DNA of 64,000 bases from Pythium myriotylum (lineage: Eukaryota; Oomycota; Peronosporomycetes; Pythiales; Pythiaceae), in NCBI GenBank assembly GCA_023091665.1, contig JALJCQ010000026.1:868001-932000 (forward strand), given 5' to 3'. Below the pieces are notes generated by a model. It was not told the origin of the DNA. It saw nothing but the letters and a program-made list of their open reading frames with translations, and did not search any database. A program made the position numbers and the translations under genes. Below, one piece after another: positions 23,080-33,635 of this stretch. Each line of letters begins with the position of its first letter. The stretch's first letter is position 1.

Positions 23080-23229
23080 CGTGGGCACGCTCGCTTCTCT
23101 TCGCCCGTGCGCGGAAGATGGAATAGTGCCTCCGGTGGGAGTGAGATGTACCCATCCGTCGGTACCATCTGTACCCGTTGGGTGGTACAGCCGCTGCGCC
23201 ATTGGTCTGCTGCATGGCCATCACAGAGC
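23080..23229. promoter_or_regulatory. Short bidirectional promoter, MED4 / DNAJC11
   Basis: Only 150 bp separate the two divergent start codons, so both promoters and both 5' UTRs must fit here. I see no TATA box. The frame continuing upstream of the DNAJC11 ATG is coincidental, because it overlaps the MED4 first exon. Confidence 0.55.
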
Positions 23230-25163
23230 ATGGCGCCGCCGCGCGACGACGAGGCCGAGTACTGGCGGCAGTTCGAGCGCGACTACTACGCGCTGCTGGG
23301 CGTTGCGCGCGACGCGTCGCAGGAGGAGATCCGCGCGCGCTTCTTCGCCCTCTCGCGCGAGTTCCACCCCGACCGCCTCCAGAAGCGGCAGGACCCGGCG
23401 CTCGTGGCGCTCGCCAACACGCAGTACCCGATCCTCGACCGCGCCTACAAAGTGCTGAGCGACCCGATGAAGCGACACGTCTACGACATCTACGGAGAGC
23501 GCGGCGTCACGGCCTTGGACCAGAGCGACGCGCTGCAGCACGTCGTCGGGCTCCACCTCAAGTCGAGTGACGAGGCGCAGCGTCAAGTGGAGCAAATGCT
23601 GCGCCGCCTCAACCAGCAAGCGCTCGAAGCCCAGTTCTCGTCATTCAGCGAGATGAGCATGGGGGTCGACGCGTCCGACTTTGTGCACGCGCCCATGCGA
23701 GGGCTGCGCTCGCTGCTGCGCGGAGACCGCCGTCTGATTGAGCGCACAGACATGACCATCCACCAGCGCACGACGTTCCCCCTCTCGCGCTCGACCAAGC
23801 TCACGCTCGGAGGATACATGTATGACAAACAAGGACTTGGTATGGGCTGTTTCACAACCCGTCTGGAGTATGCGTCAAGTGACCCGAGTGTCCCGTCCGT
23901 GGCTGTCTCGACCGAGCTCGGCTGGACGCCGAAGCTTCACTGCCAGCTCTCTCAGCCTATCTCACCCTACACAGTCGTGATGTGGATCCCTGAGATCGAC
24001 TCACATGGATTGGATATGTCTTTCGGCGTCAACCAGCTCCTAATGCCGCAGCTGAATGGCGCCATGATGTGGAGCACGCGCGATGGTCTCTCCGCGTCGC
24101 TTAGCAATGACACGCAGCTCGCCCACAACTCAATCGGTCTTGCGGTCAATCGAGGAGGCCCAAACGTCTCGTTACAATTCCGTCGTGCACTGCTCAAGGC
24201 CACCTTGACCGCCAAGACGTCGATCCGCGCTAACTTGGTCACTGGAATTTCGCTCGTTGTCGGTGGCAGTAAGCAAATTTCAAATCGCACACGGTTGGCA
24301 ATGGGTGTTATGCTTGCAAAGGCGGGAGTAACGCTGCGGCTGGGTTTCACGCGCGGATCGGTGCGCTTCGTCATGCCGATCTTTCTTTCTCCATTTTCCG
24401 CTCAGTCTGCGTTTTCAACGTTCCTTGCAGCGACGACGCCGTTCGTGATCTCTGCGGTTGTTTCCCAGCTCGTCAAGCCGGCGCAGGAACGTAAGCGCCG
24501 CCGAGAGCTCGAGAAGAAGCGAGAGACGCGACTTCATTACCTCAGCTCGGCAAGACGCTGCGCTCTTGCCCAGCAACAACTCATGGTCTCGTGCGCGAAA
24601 GAGAAGATGGACGCTGAGGAGAAGAAGCGCGACGGCAAGGGCCTCGTGGTGTTGCTTGCTCGCTATGGCAAAGACCCGACCAATCCTGATGACACGGACC
24701 GCTCGTTCCAGCCATTGGAGGCTCGAGGAATGAACGAGGACGATGAATCGTCGCCACCTGTTGCTCGTGGCCCCGCTCTCGTTGGCGCCATCGATGGCGA
24801 TAGCGAAGATGGTGAAACATCACTGCTCGCTCAGAAGTGGGTCGACGTCACCGTGCCAATGCAATTCTTCGTCCAAGACTCGACGCTGGCGTTACCTGGT
24901 GGCTCGTCGAAGGCCAGCTTACTGGGCTTCTACAATCCTTGCGCGGGTCAAGAAGACTCTGACAAGAACGCTTTTGTACCGCAGCTGTACGTCCTGTACA
25001 GAGTTTGGCACTGTGGAATGGTGGGACTAATTTCTAGTTTTGTAGTTATGTGCGGTACGTATACGACGGCTACGTGTATGAGGCGACTTTCGATGACCAC
25101 CAGACCGTCAGTCTGCCGTCGCGGTATGCTCAGGTTATGGGCAAAGCCGGTGGAGTTCATTAG
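23230..25163 (+). CDS. DNAJC11: DnaJ homolog subfamily C member 11
   Basis: DNAJC11 is a J-domain protein of the mitochondrial outer membrane that supports cristae organisation with the MICOS/SAM machinery. Exon 1 is 23230-24995, exon 2 is 25046-25163, and the intron is 50 nt with GTACAG donor and TTGTAG acceptor. The product is about 627 residues. The J domain occupies residues about 15-85 (YYALLGVARDAS, then FHPD carrying the HPD motif). The middle is a beta-rich, porin-like region. A basic coiled-coil follows (KRRRELEKKRETR). The C-terminal domain runs from WVDVTVPMQFFVQDS through GFYNPC to YVRYVYDGYVYEATFDDHQTVSLP, the family's conserved end, which appears only after the intron is removed. 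Start chosen at MAPPRDDEAEYW. Confidence 0.92.
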
Positions 25164-25221
25164 AGGGCTCAGGTATTGTGGTGCCAATAGAGTATCCTAT
25201 TGTAGCCTCGCGTTGCCTCGC

Positions 25222-27390
25222 TTAGGTTTCTCTCGTAGCTTTTGAATGCAGAAACTCGTCCACAACGGCAAACAGGGGCACACCAGCATTTTGCTGGCCT
25301 CCCTGATGCAAAACCCGATCCTTGGCATACAACACGACTGCAATTGCATCCAGAAAGTCCGTGAACAGGAGATCTGTCTCCACTAGGTATGGATCGATCG
25401 AGTCGGGGTCCACGTCATCCGATGGAATTAACGCCTGTAAAGCAAGGAGAGCGTGGCGAACTCGGAATGAAGGAGTAAAGACGCCAATCTCCTGGAGCCG
25501 TACTATCAGTGACTTCACGAGTATCGTACCAGGAGATCCATGCGTGTGTTCGTCGCGCTCTGGAGCCTCTTCCACTTTCGCTGGCGATATACGGCGATCG
25601 CATGACGCGAAGAGCTCGTGGAGTGTGCGGTGATGTTTCTGAAACACAGTGTGGAGTTCTCTGGCTTGGAGCTGGTGTAATGGAGCTGACGGCATGGTAT
25701 TAATGGGAGCAGCGCCCATTTGCTGCTGACGATACCTTGACATCTCGTCGTAAAAGCTAGAGAATGCGTCTCCAAGCGACAATAGGGCGTGCGTGTCATC
25801 TCGCCCGTCCGAAAACTCTCGAACCACCTCCTTTTCGTGCGCAAGCCGGACCAGAAGCTCGACAAATTCGCGGAAGAGCACTAGTCGCACTGGTGGCACA
25901 ACTTCAGGCAGAGACGCAGCTAGCGCGACTGGATCTGTCAAACGAACTTGTGGGAGAGTGACTGTTGTCGGAATCACCGCCGCCTGCTGCGCACTTCGGA
26001 TCGTTTCCAGTCGACGCTCGAGATGGCCTCCAGTGAGCCGCACGCCACTATCAGCCAGCAGGCGGCGGCACTCATAGTACTCCATGAGTAACGCACCATT
26101 CTCCGAGTCTCCAGATGCCTCATCTATCACGAGCGAGTTCTTGTTTGGGCTAATTGACGCTCGAGATGGAGAACCCGGTGGTGGCAGCGTGATGTACTGG
26201 CGATACAGCGCTCGCAGTTCCGTGTTAAGACGCAGCACTGCGTTCTCTAGGAGCTTGCGGGAACGGTCGAGGTTCTCGTGCGGGAGCAAGTCGTCCACAT
26301 ATAACATGATCTTTCCATTAGCAGTTGCAGTCTCGGCGCCCCCAATCTCCACTGGTCGATCATCACGAAACTCGCCCACAAAGACACGACCGTCTTCATA
26401 ATAGAAAGTCCCTACCCCATGTTTTACATTTTCGACCCACTCTCCCTCATAACGCGCGCCGTTCGCGTAGAAGAAGGCGCCGAGTCCGTGACGGACACCG
26501 TGGGCAAATTCTCCTTCGTACCAGTTCTTCTCCCGGTGCACTCTGACCGAGCCGAGCCAGACGTGGCGTCCATGGCCGTTTGGTTTATCCTCACGCCACT
26601 CCCCGTCGTACTTCTCGATGGCCTTCGTACTCCCCGGCGCCATCCAGACCATGGTGCCGTGGCCGCTCTTCACGTCGTGCTCCCACTGCCCGACGTAAAC
26701 ATTTCCGCTTGCGTACCGCATCTCACCGTGGCCGTTTCGCTTCCCGTTCTCAAAGCCGCCCTCGTACCGCACATTCTGGTCGTCATCAAATACAAGCACG
26801 CCATGCCCATGAGGTAGTCCATCAATCCAGGAGCCTTCATAACGAGCGTTGCTCGCTGCATCTATAGTCCCCCCAGCTTCGCGATCGTCGAAAGAGAACT
26901 GCAGCGGAGACATCGCGTAGACTGATGGATCGAAAGTCGAATTTGCGAGCGACACGGAGCCTCTTGTCCCAGTACAGAAGACGCCGTAGCCGTGACGGCG
27001 CCCACCTACAATGTCTCCGACGTATGTGCTTCCGTTGGGCCAAGTGTACGATCCATGGCCTGACATCTCGTTGTCAGCAAAGTCGCCTTCGTAGACGACC
27101 CCACTGGACCAATCGATTCGCCCGCGCCCGTGCATGCGCCCAAAGAAGAACGCTCCGGAGTACGTGAAGCCTGTGCGGAAGACCGCGACGCCCTCGCCGT
27201 GGAAGACGGGCGAGTCGCATTGCGGCACGACGATCGTCTCGCCTTCGTAGCTCTCGATGACGTTGCGAAGGACGCGCGGGTCCAGCGGCGGCTTGTCCAG
27301 CGGCGGTCGGCCGGTCTCCTCGACGCCACGAATCGAGTGCGCCTGCTCAGCAGCTACGCGCGGCGAGGCCGTGAGGTCGCGGTCTCCCAT
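25222..27390 (-). CDS. RSPH10B: MORN-repeat radial spoke head protein 10B-like
   Basis: Radial spoke heads regulate dynein in motile cilia and flagella. The single-exon 722-residue protein begins its repeat region after VIESYEGE. It carries about nine to ten MORN repeats (roughly residues 65-350), for example YEGDFADNEMSGHGSYTWPNG and YEGEWVENVKHGVGTFYYEDG. The C-terminal half is helical, with FREFVELLVRLA as in RSPH10B. Repeat order and the ESYEGE start match RSPH10B better than other MORN proteins, though MORN proteins are easily confused. Its presence argues for swimming zoospores. Its stop lies 58 bp from the DNAJC11 stop (convergent). Confidence 0.8.
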   Translation of the reverse strand: MGDRDLTASPRVAAEQAHSIRGVEETGRPPLDKPPLDPRVLRNVIESYEGETIVVPQCDSPVFHGEGVAVFRTGFTYSGAFFFGRMHGRGRIDWSSGVVYEGDFADNEMSGHGSYTWPNGSTYVGDIVGGRRHGYGVFCTGTRGSVSLANSTFDPSVYAMSPLQFSFDDREAGGTIDAASNARYEGSWIDGLPHGHGVLVFDDDQNVRYEGGFENGKRNGHGEMRYASGNVYVGQWEHDVKSGHGTMVWMAPGSTKAIEKYDGEWREDKPNGHGRHVWLGSVRVHREKNWYEGEFAHGVRHGLGAFFYANGARYEGEWVENVKHGVGTFYYEDGRVFVGEFRDDRPVEIGGAETATANGKIMLYVDDLLPHENLDRSRKLLENAVLRLNTELRALYRQYITLPPPGSPSRASISPNKNSLVIDEASGDSENGALLMEYYECRRLLADSGVRLTGGHLERRLETIRSAQQAAVIPTTVTLPQVRLTDPVALAASLPEVVPPVRLVLFREFVELLVRLAHEKEVVREFSDGRDDTHALLSLGDAFSSFYDEMSRYRQQQMGAAPINTMPSAPLHQLQARELHTVFQKHHRTLHELFASCDRRISPAKVEEAPERDEHTHGSPGTILVKSLIVRLQEIGVFTPSFRVRHALLALQALIPSDDVDPDSIDPYLVETDLLFTDFLDAIAVVLYAKDRVLHQGGQQNAGVPLFAVVDEFLHSKATRET

Positions 27391-27946
27391 GGACGATCGC
27401 TACTGCTCCTGCGCGAAACTCCCTCTCTCTGGAAGATGGCTACACTGAGTCTGCCTATCCGATAGCAACCACTCTGTTACGAACCGGCACTCACCCTCAC
27501 ACACGCACACACACCTCGCCTCCCATCACTGGCTCCGCGCCGACTGACTTTCTCGCCGCGCTTCTCTCGCCGGCGGCCCCGTCGCCCCGCCGCGTCCCGC
27601 CCGCCGCGCGCTTTCGCGGCCCTCGCGCCGCCCTCGCCGCGGCCCCTTCGCCCGCGTCGACGAGACTCATCCGCCGGCCATCACCCGCGGTGGAGCCATC
27701 CGGCGCGTTCGTTCTCGGACGTCACGGCCTCTCTATCGGCCTATTCGCTCGCAGAGGGTTTCGTACTTAGCCGGAGAGCATACTGAGCGCGAGTCTCGCG
27801 GGAGGTTGCGTCGCGCCCAGTACTCACTCCACCCACCCACTCCCCTTGCGACTCAAGTCCCTCGTGGTCTCGGGTCTCTCGCCGGCGCCGCGAGTCCGTC
27901 CCCCTTCCCTTTCCGCGCGCGCGCGAGGAAACCCGCGCTCTCGTGG
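27391..27946. promoter_or_regulatory. Divergent upstream region of RSPH10B and the Pumilio gene
   Basis: 556 bp, CA-rich at 27490-27510 and then very GC-rich. The Pumilio frame is open from about 27806 but without an ATG until 27947, so this part is treated as leader. Confidence 0.4.
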
Positions 27947-30900
27947 ATGCGCGGCACCAGCGGCGGCGTGCTCATGGACTTTGGCGCGGCCGACGTGCCC
28001 GCCGCCAAAGCACGCGACGCCAGCGACCTGCGCCCCGTCGGCTCGGCCTCCTCGCTCTCCTCCACGGCCTACGAGGACGGCAACGACTCGCCCGCGACCG
28101 CCATGGCCTCCGCCTCCGCCTCCACCGGCCCCTCGGCCGCCGCCTCCTCCTCCTCCTCGGCGTCCGCCACGCCCGCGTCCTCCAACGGCGCCTTCGAGCC
28201 CTCCTCGTTCTTCCGCTTCGCCGACTTTGCCGCGCGCGCCGACGCCGACTTCTTCGCCGCGCCCGAGTTCGCCAACGACAACGGCGACAACAACGAGATC
28301 CTCCCGCCGCGCACGGTCTCGCCCACCAATCAGACCTCGCACGACGAAGTCGACGGCGAGCGCGAGGCCGCCGACGTCGTCGTGCCCGCGCTCCCGCCGC
28401 CGCTCGGAGGACGCGGCGCCTCGCTCGGCGCGCGCCCGCGCTCGATCCAGCCCCACGCGACTGTGGCCGGACGCCGCAAGAACAGCATCGAGATGTTTCT
28501 CTCGCAGTCGCCCAGCCAGGCGCTCGGCGGCGGCTTCTTGAAGATGGCGCTCGACGACCACCCGGCCCCGCCGCCCCATCGGCTCCCGCCGCGGCGCCAC
28601 GAAGGAACCTCTCGCTCGGGCGTCGTCTCGATGACGCAGCAACCACCGCAGCCTCTGGACTTGGACCCGCGCGACTCGGAGCGGACGATGGTGAAGGACG
28701 CCTCGTCGGTTCTCAGTGGCCAGCCAACGGCCACTTCTTCCTCCTACGGATACTTGCTCAGCCACAGCCCTCCTGCTGTCGATACGGATGACGAATGGTC
28801 GTCGACCAGCAGCCAGGAGATGCTTGGCGCCGGATCCAACTCGTCGGCCGCCGCGTACTACTATGCAGAGTCACAGGCAGCTCTTCATCAGACGCACCCG
28901 GCGCAGCAGTCGTATGGCTACGGAAGTGGCACCGTTAGCAGTAACTACCGCTATGCGAGCGACTCGTACGGATCATCGACGCGGCCGAACGCTTCGGGAC
29001 AGGCAGTCCACCACGCGTCGTGGAGCTCCAATGCATCGCCTGTGATGGCTCAGTCGCCTTACGGGGCATCGTCCCAGTCGCAATACGCTCTGCCCCCAGT
29101 GGTGAACAGCTCGTCAAGTGGGTTTTCGCACTACCAGCAACAACCGCAGGTGCCTACTCATCACTACCAGCAGCAACACGCACAGCCACAGCCTGTGTAC
29201 CACCAGCAGCAGCAGCACGGACACCGCGCCGCTGTTCCGCGCACCTACGGCCGCTCGCAGTCCATGTATGCGTCATCGTCGTCGGGACGCATGATGATGA
29301 TGGAGTCGTCCCCGCCCCCGTCCCCGCACACGACGGCCACGGGACACTACGGCGTGAAGCAGTGCAAGTTCTTCTTGCAGGGCCACTGCCGCATGGGCAA
29401 CAAGTGCAAGTTCGCCCACCACCAGCCGCCTCCACACTCGTCTCCGGCCTCGTACCACCAGCAGCAGCCTCAGCTTCACCAATCGCAGTCTTTTCATGTC
29501 GCTCAGGCGTCGCCGGCGTCCTCGCCCCACCACCACCAGCACCATGGAGGCTTCGGCCCGCAGATCACCACCCACGATTATGATGCTTTTGGTTCGTCGA
29601 ACCCATCTGCTTACGCAACTCGTGGGGGCTCCAGTCGCCAGTCCTACCGCATGGGCGGTGGCGACATGAACTTGACGTCCGGCTTGACGATGACCCCGCA
29701 TTCTTCTCCGCACCACTCCCTTGGTGGCCTCTCGATGGCCACTGGGCCCGCACAAGTGGCCCCAGTGGATGCGATGCTGAAGTACGAAGACGTGCAGGGC
29801 CGTGTGTTTTCAATGTCGAAGGATCAAAATGGATGCCGCTTGCTGCAGGAACAACTCGAGTACTACGATGAACGCAAGTCTTTGTGTGATCTCATCTACG
29901 CCGAAGCGATGGACCACTTAGCGGAGATGATGGTGGATCCTTTCGGCAACTATCTCTTCCAGAAGCTTCTTGAGCGAGCCAAACCTCTTCAACGTCTGGA
30001 GATCGTTCGTCGCGTCGGCAGCCACTTGGTTGCGGCAGCTCTGAACTTGCACGGAACACGATCGGTTCAGAAAGTCGTTGAAGTGTGTGCGACATCCGCT
30101 CAGGTTGTGGAGTTGGACAGCGACGGTAGCGAGCTTCGACGTGTAAACCTTCCGGATTTGATTGTGGAAGCATTGAAGGACGATGCTGTCCGTCTCTGTA
30201 TTGACTCGAACGGCAACCATGTCATCCAGCGCGCGCTGCAGTTCATGAAGCCTGAGTACAACCAGTTCGTGTTTGATGCTGTGTGCAAAGAATGTACGAC
30301 GGTTGGAACTCATCGCCACGGTTGCTGTGTGCTGCAGCGTTGCCTCGATGCTGCGAACGACCAGCAAAAGCGCGAGGTGATTACGCAAGTCGAAAAGCAG
30401 GCGATGAAGCTCATGCAGGACCCATATGGAAACTACGTCGTGCAGTACGTTTTGGACTCGTGTACAGCTGAAGAGGCCTACGGTGTAATCGTCAAGCCGC
30501 TGGGTAGTGTATTCGAGCTGTCGGTCCAAAAGTTTAGTTCCAATGTGATTGAGAAGTGTCTGGAGAAGGCACCGCCGGCCGTGCTTAAGGAGTACGTTGA
30601 TGAGATCACGCTTTGTCCGAAGATGCAGAAGATGCTCCAGGACCAGTTTGCGAACTACGTTGTGCAGCGCGCTTTAAGCGTCTCATCAGAAGAGCAATGT
30701 CTGGCTTTAGTGAAGGCCATCCGCCCCCATTTGCCAGCAATGAAGAACACTTCGGGAGGGCGCCGCATCACTGCGAGGATCCTGAAGCGATTTCCGCATA
30801 TGGATCTCAACCTCGACCTCGGCTTTGAACCCGCAGTGCTTGGTGCTAGCTATGCCATGGGGGGCATGACAATGCAACCTTACGGACAGCATCAGCAGCA

Positions 30901-31039
30901 CCACCCCCACCAGCAGCACTACGACTCGTCGTACGCAATGCCATTCGCGTCGACCTCTGCGACAGGGTCACTTGGTCTTGGGATCCACGGTGCGACCTCA
31001 ATGATGAACAATGGCGGAGGAGCGAACAACCGCATGTAG
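27947..31039 (+). CDS. Pumilio/PUF RNA-binding protein with a CCCH zinc finger
   Basis: PUF proteins bind 3' UTR elements and repress mRNAs. The product is 1030 residues from the first ATG; MDFGAADVP nine codons later is an alternative start. The first 450 residues are low-complexity Ala/Ser and Gln/His. A CCCH finger (C-x7-C-x5-C-x3-H) lies at about residue 473. Eight PUF repeats span about 610-965. Their base-contact helices read NGCRLLQ, FGNYLFQ, HGTRSVQ, NGNHVIQ, HGCCVLQ, YGNYVVQ, FSSNVIE and FANYVVQ. Repeats 2, 4, 6, 7 and 8 carry the same residues as human PUM1, so the UGUA-type core should be recognised. The CCCH finger beside a PUF domain is unusual for classical Pumilio. Confidence 0.92.
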   Translation: MRGTSGGVLMDFGAADVPAAKARDASDLRPVGSASSLSSTAYEDGNDSPATAMASASASTGPSAAASSSSSASATPASSNGAFEPSSFFRFADFAARADADFFAAPEFANDNGDNNEILPPRTVSPTNQTSHDEVDGEREAADVVVPALPPPLGGRGASLGARPRSIQPHATVAGRRKNSIEMFLSQSPSQALGGGFLKMALDDHPAPPPHRLPPRRHEGTSRSGVVSMTQQPPQPLDLDPRDSERTMVKDASSVLSGQPTATSSSYGYLLSHSPPAVDTDDEWSSTSSQEMLGAGSNSSAAAYYYAESQAALHQTHPAQQSYGYGSGTVSSNYRYASDSYGSSTRPNASGQAVHHASWSSNASPVMAQSPYGASSQSQYALPPVVNSSSSGFSHYQQQPQVPTHHYQQQHAQPQPVYHQQQQHGHRAAVPRTYGRSQSMYASSSSGRMMMMESSPPPSPHTTATGHYGVKQCKFFLQGHCRMGNKCKFAHHQPPPHSSPASYHQQQPQLHQSQSFHVAQASPASSPHHHQHHGGFGPQITTHDYDAFGSSNPSAYATRGGSSRQSYRMGGGDMNLTSGLTMTPHSSPHHSLGGLSMATGPAQVAPVDAMLKYEDVQGRVFSMSKDQNGCRLLQEQLEYYDERKSLCDLIYAEAMDHLAEMMVDPFGNYLFQKLLERAKPLQRLEIVRRVGSHLVAAALNLHGTRSVQKVVEVCATSAQVVELDSDGSELRRVNLPDLIVEALKDDAVRLCIDSNGNHVIQRALQFMKPEYNQFVFDAVCKECTTVGTHRHGCCVLQRCLDAANDQQKREVITQVEKQAMKLMQDPYGNYVVQYVLDSCTAEEAYGVIVKPLGSVFELSVQKFSSNVIEKCLEKAPPAVLKEYVDEITLCPKMQKMLQDQFANYVVQRALSVSSEEQCLALVKAIRPHLPAMKNTSGGRRITARILKRFPHMDLNLDLGFEPAVLGASYAMGGMTMQPYGQHQQHHPHQQHYDSSYAMPFASTSATGSLGLGIHGATSMMNNGGGANNRM

Positions 31040-31365
31040 AAGGCTGCACGCGAGAAGTAGGCGACGAGTGTGGGGATTTGGACCGAAGCGATGTACAAGT
31101 AAACTGTATCAGTATGTCCAGGCGAAAGGAAGACACCCCCGACACCCCTGTCAGCAGAAGTACGACTCCCGTTGGCCATCCGATGGGTGTGTGCGACTGG
31201 CACATTTTTGTTTTTGAAGAGCCGTAGCGACTGATAATCCCGGTGGTGAGCAAGTAGTTGGTAGCGATGAACCGCCTGTAGGAATGAAGAAGACGAAGAA
31301 GAAACCAAGAGAAAGTAAGCACGATTTAGCCCGTAAAACACTGACATACAGGATTCAAACCCCAC
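31040..31365. other. Convergent 3' region between Pumilio and TAPT1 genes
   Basis: 326 bp shared by two 3' ends. It is A-rich at 31285-31320. No gene seen. Confidence 0.4.
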
Positions 31366-33288
31366 CTAAAATTTGTATCGATGTATCGATTCTAGCTGGC
31401 GCACCGCGCGTGGGCTTTTGGGTCTTGTGTCGTCCAACCGCCCAGAGCGGCACGCGTAAATCATGAGCACGAGACTCAGCAATGCCTTGAAGGCGGCGAG
31501 GCACAAGAAGAATACGAGCGTGACCAATACACCACTAATGGAGCCAAAGGTGATCGGTGCATCGTCGTGGAGTGCCTTGCTTACCATTCGAAGGACGACG
31601 CAGGCGAGCGGCAGCGAAACGAGGCCAAGACGTCTTGACACGTGGTGGGTGTGATCGAGAATCGTTTCTTGGTTCTTCCAGCCGGTCAGGTCACGACAAA
31701 GAATCGTGATGAACTTGGAGTAGACGGAAGGCGGGATTTGGTTGAACTTTGTGATGAAGGCGTGCTTGAGCCAGTCAATGACCATCTCAGCCAGCATAAC
31801 CATGGTCTGTTTCGCAACCAATCTAAGAGTGAGGTAAAGCTCAGCAATCAAAACAGGAGCATTTACTAACAGTGCCGTAGGCCACGTCGCGCGCGCTCGA
31901 CTGCAGCAAAATGAGTCCGATGATCAATAGCAGTTTGAAGCGCTCCACGATGTCGCTGCAGGCAATCTGAAACAGGTTCTGCTCTTCAAACTTCTTGAAG
32001 ACACAGCTCTACAACACAAGGCAAGTGAGCGTCTTGTCAACCAACTCGAAGAGAGGTGACACACCTTCAGCTCTGCGAAGTTGTTGGAAATGAGCAATGT
32101 GAGCAAAGACGTGTTGCTTGAGTTGATGGCGACGTTGATCGTCACGACCTGCGCAAAGAGCAGCAGCGCATGGAGCACGACGTAGACGATCGCTACGCCA
32201 AAGTCCATCGTCATGCGCGCCACGCGACGAGGCTGGAAGCGCGCAGTGAAGTAAAGTGAGTCGAGCACGTCTTGGCCGAGCGATGAGAAGAGCCGATCGA
32301 AGATCTCAATCATCGTAAAAAGCACGTATAGCTTGATCATGGCCTGACCTCGAATCGCATGGTACATCCGGGACATGTCAACCTGCCACAGCACGTACGT
32401 ACCGACAGCAATGATCACAGCGACCATGAGGTCGTAGAAGTGCGTGCGGCGGAAGACGTGCGTGTGGAACGAGACGGATGTGACGGCACAGCCGCATGCG
32501 AACAGGATACGCAGTGGCATGTATGTGAACACGTACAGGAAACTGTCGAGAGCGAGGAAGACGCCAAACGCGAAGAGCTGCTCGATATTGTAGGGCACAA
32601 CGAGGAAGTTCTGCACGCGTTCTTGGTGGACGGCATCACTCGATTTGATGTCGTGCACGCCAAACACTTCCTTGTAGAGGAAGTCGGCCAGGCGGAATGC
32701 GTGGGGCGGTGGAGAAGGTCTCCGTGGCGCCGCGTTCTCCAGTGTTGAGCTCGCGGGGGCGGCCGCTGCTGCGCGCACCAGTCGCTTGTCGCTGGAAGTC
32801 GGGGATCCGGGTGGAGAAAGCGACGTCGGCAGTGTGAAGTCTGTCTGAATGTGCAGATTGTGGAGCCTCTGCATTCGCTGCATGGACGCCGGCGACATGA
32901 CCGAGGCCTTGGCCTTGGCCTCGTCCTTCGCGAGCGCCTTGAGCGGCGAGATGGGGATATCGAGCGCCAGTCGGCTGTGCTTGAGCGGCGTCGACGGGCG
33001 ACTGGGCGGCGCGGCTGAGGCCGAGAGCTGGCTGGTGAGGGGACGGGGCGGCGTAGCTTCGGAGGGCGTCTGCGAGGGCTGTGGGGCGGCGCTCGCGGCC
33101 GGCGGCACTGCGATCTGCAGCGCGGCGGCCGCTTTCTTCTGCGCTCTGCTCTTGCGGCGCTGCTTGAGCCCCGCGGGCGCAGGAGAAGCCGCCGCCGCGC
33201 CGCTCTGGGCCTGCGCCGCCATGGTGGTGCTTGGAGAAGCGTGCGAAGGATGACGTTGAGCCGTTGGAGCGTTTGTTAAGACGATCAT
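31366..33288 (-). CDS. TAPT1: TAPT1-family transmembrane protein
   Basis: TAPT1/EMP65/POD1 proteins are multi-pass ER or ciliary-base membrane proteins. Exon 1 is 33288-32065, exon 2 is 32008-31871, exon 3 is 31839-31366. The product is about 612 residues. The N-terminal 190 residues are Ala/Pro/Ser-rich and probably disordered. The conserved core includes LADFLYKEVFG, LLTLLISNNFAELK joined to SCVFKKFEEQNLFQIACSDIVERF across a 56-nt intron, then EMVIDWLKHAFITKFN and GLVSLPLACVVLRM. The second intron (31870-31840) would be only 31 nt with an unusual TGAG acceptor. It is the only frame-preserving choice I found that keeps the conserved spacing. A second ATG at 33222 (MAAQAQSG, ACCACCATGG context) may be the true start. 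Confidence 0.85.
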
Positions 33289-33635
33289 AACTGATGAAAG
33301 GTTTGTAACAGGGAGCCGTGTTAGGCCGTTAGGAACTGACTGTAGCCATGTCCCGGCGAGGAGTTCTTGTCGACTGCGAGCATCCCGACGCCAGTCTCTT
33401 CTGGTCGATCTCTCAGCGCGACGCGATGGCGTCGGTCTCTTCTGAAGTGACCTGCTCTGGACACGCTGGGACGAGCCGATCCACGCGTCGGCTGGCCCCT
33501 GCTTCCATCACCAGGAGGTTTCTCCATCCTACAGTACGTATTGCAGCCCACAACCAGCCTACTTGGTCCAGAAACTACATCCACGTGAGCCCTTCGAACA
33601 CACAACCGATGGGATGCGCAATGGATTTTGGAGTG
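33289..33635. other. Intergenic upstream of TAPT1, downstream of ENY2
   Basis: 347 bp between two minus-strand genes, expected to hold the TAPT1 promoter. No gene seen. Confidence 0.35.

Noticed and set aside
23035..23229. Upstream extension of the DNAJC11 frame by 65 codons
   Set aside because: Begins at TTG, overlaps the MED4 first exon, and adds sequence before a J domain that normally lies at the N-terminus.
27824..28765. 313-codon minus-strand frame opposite the Pumilio gene
   Set aside because: Arg/Gly-rich shadow of an Ala/Ser/Pro-coding GC-rich region; no motif.
31340..31365. Possible T-arm of a tRNA on the minus strand (GGGTTTGAATCC)
   Set aside because: The flanking bases do not form a T-stem or acceptor stem, and no anticodon arm is found at the right distance.
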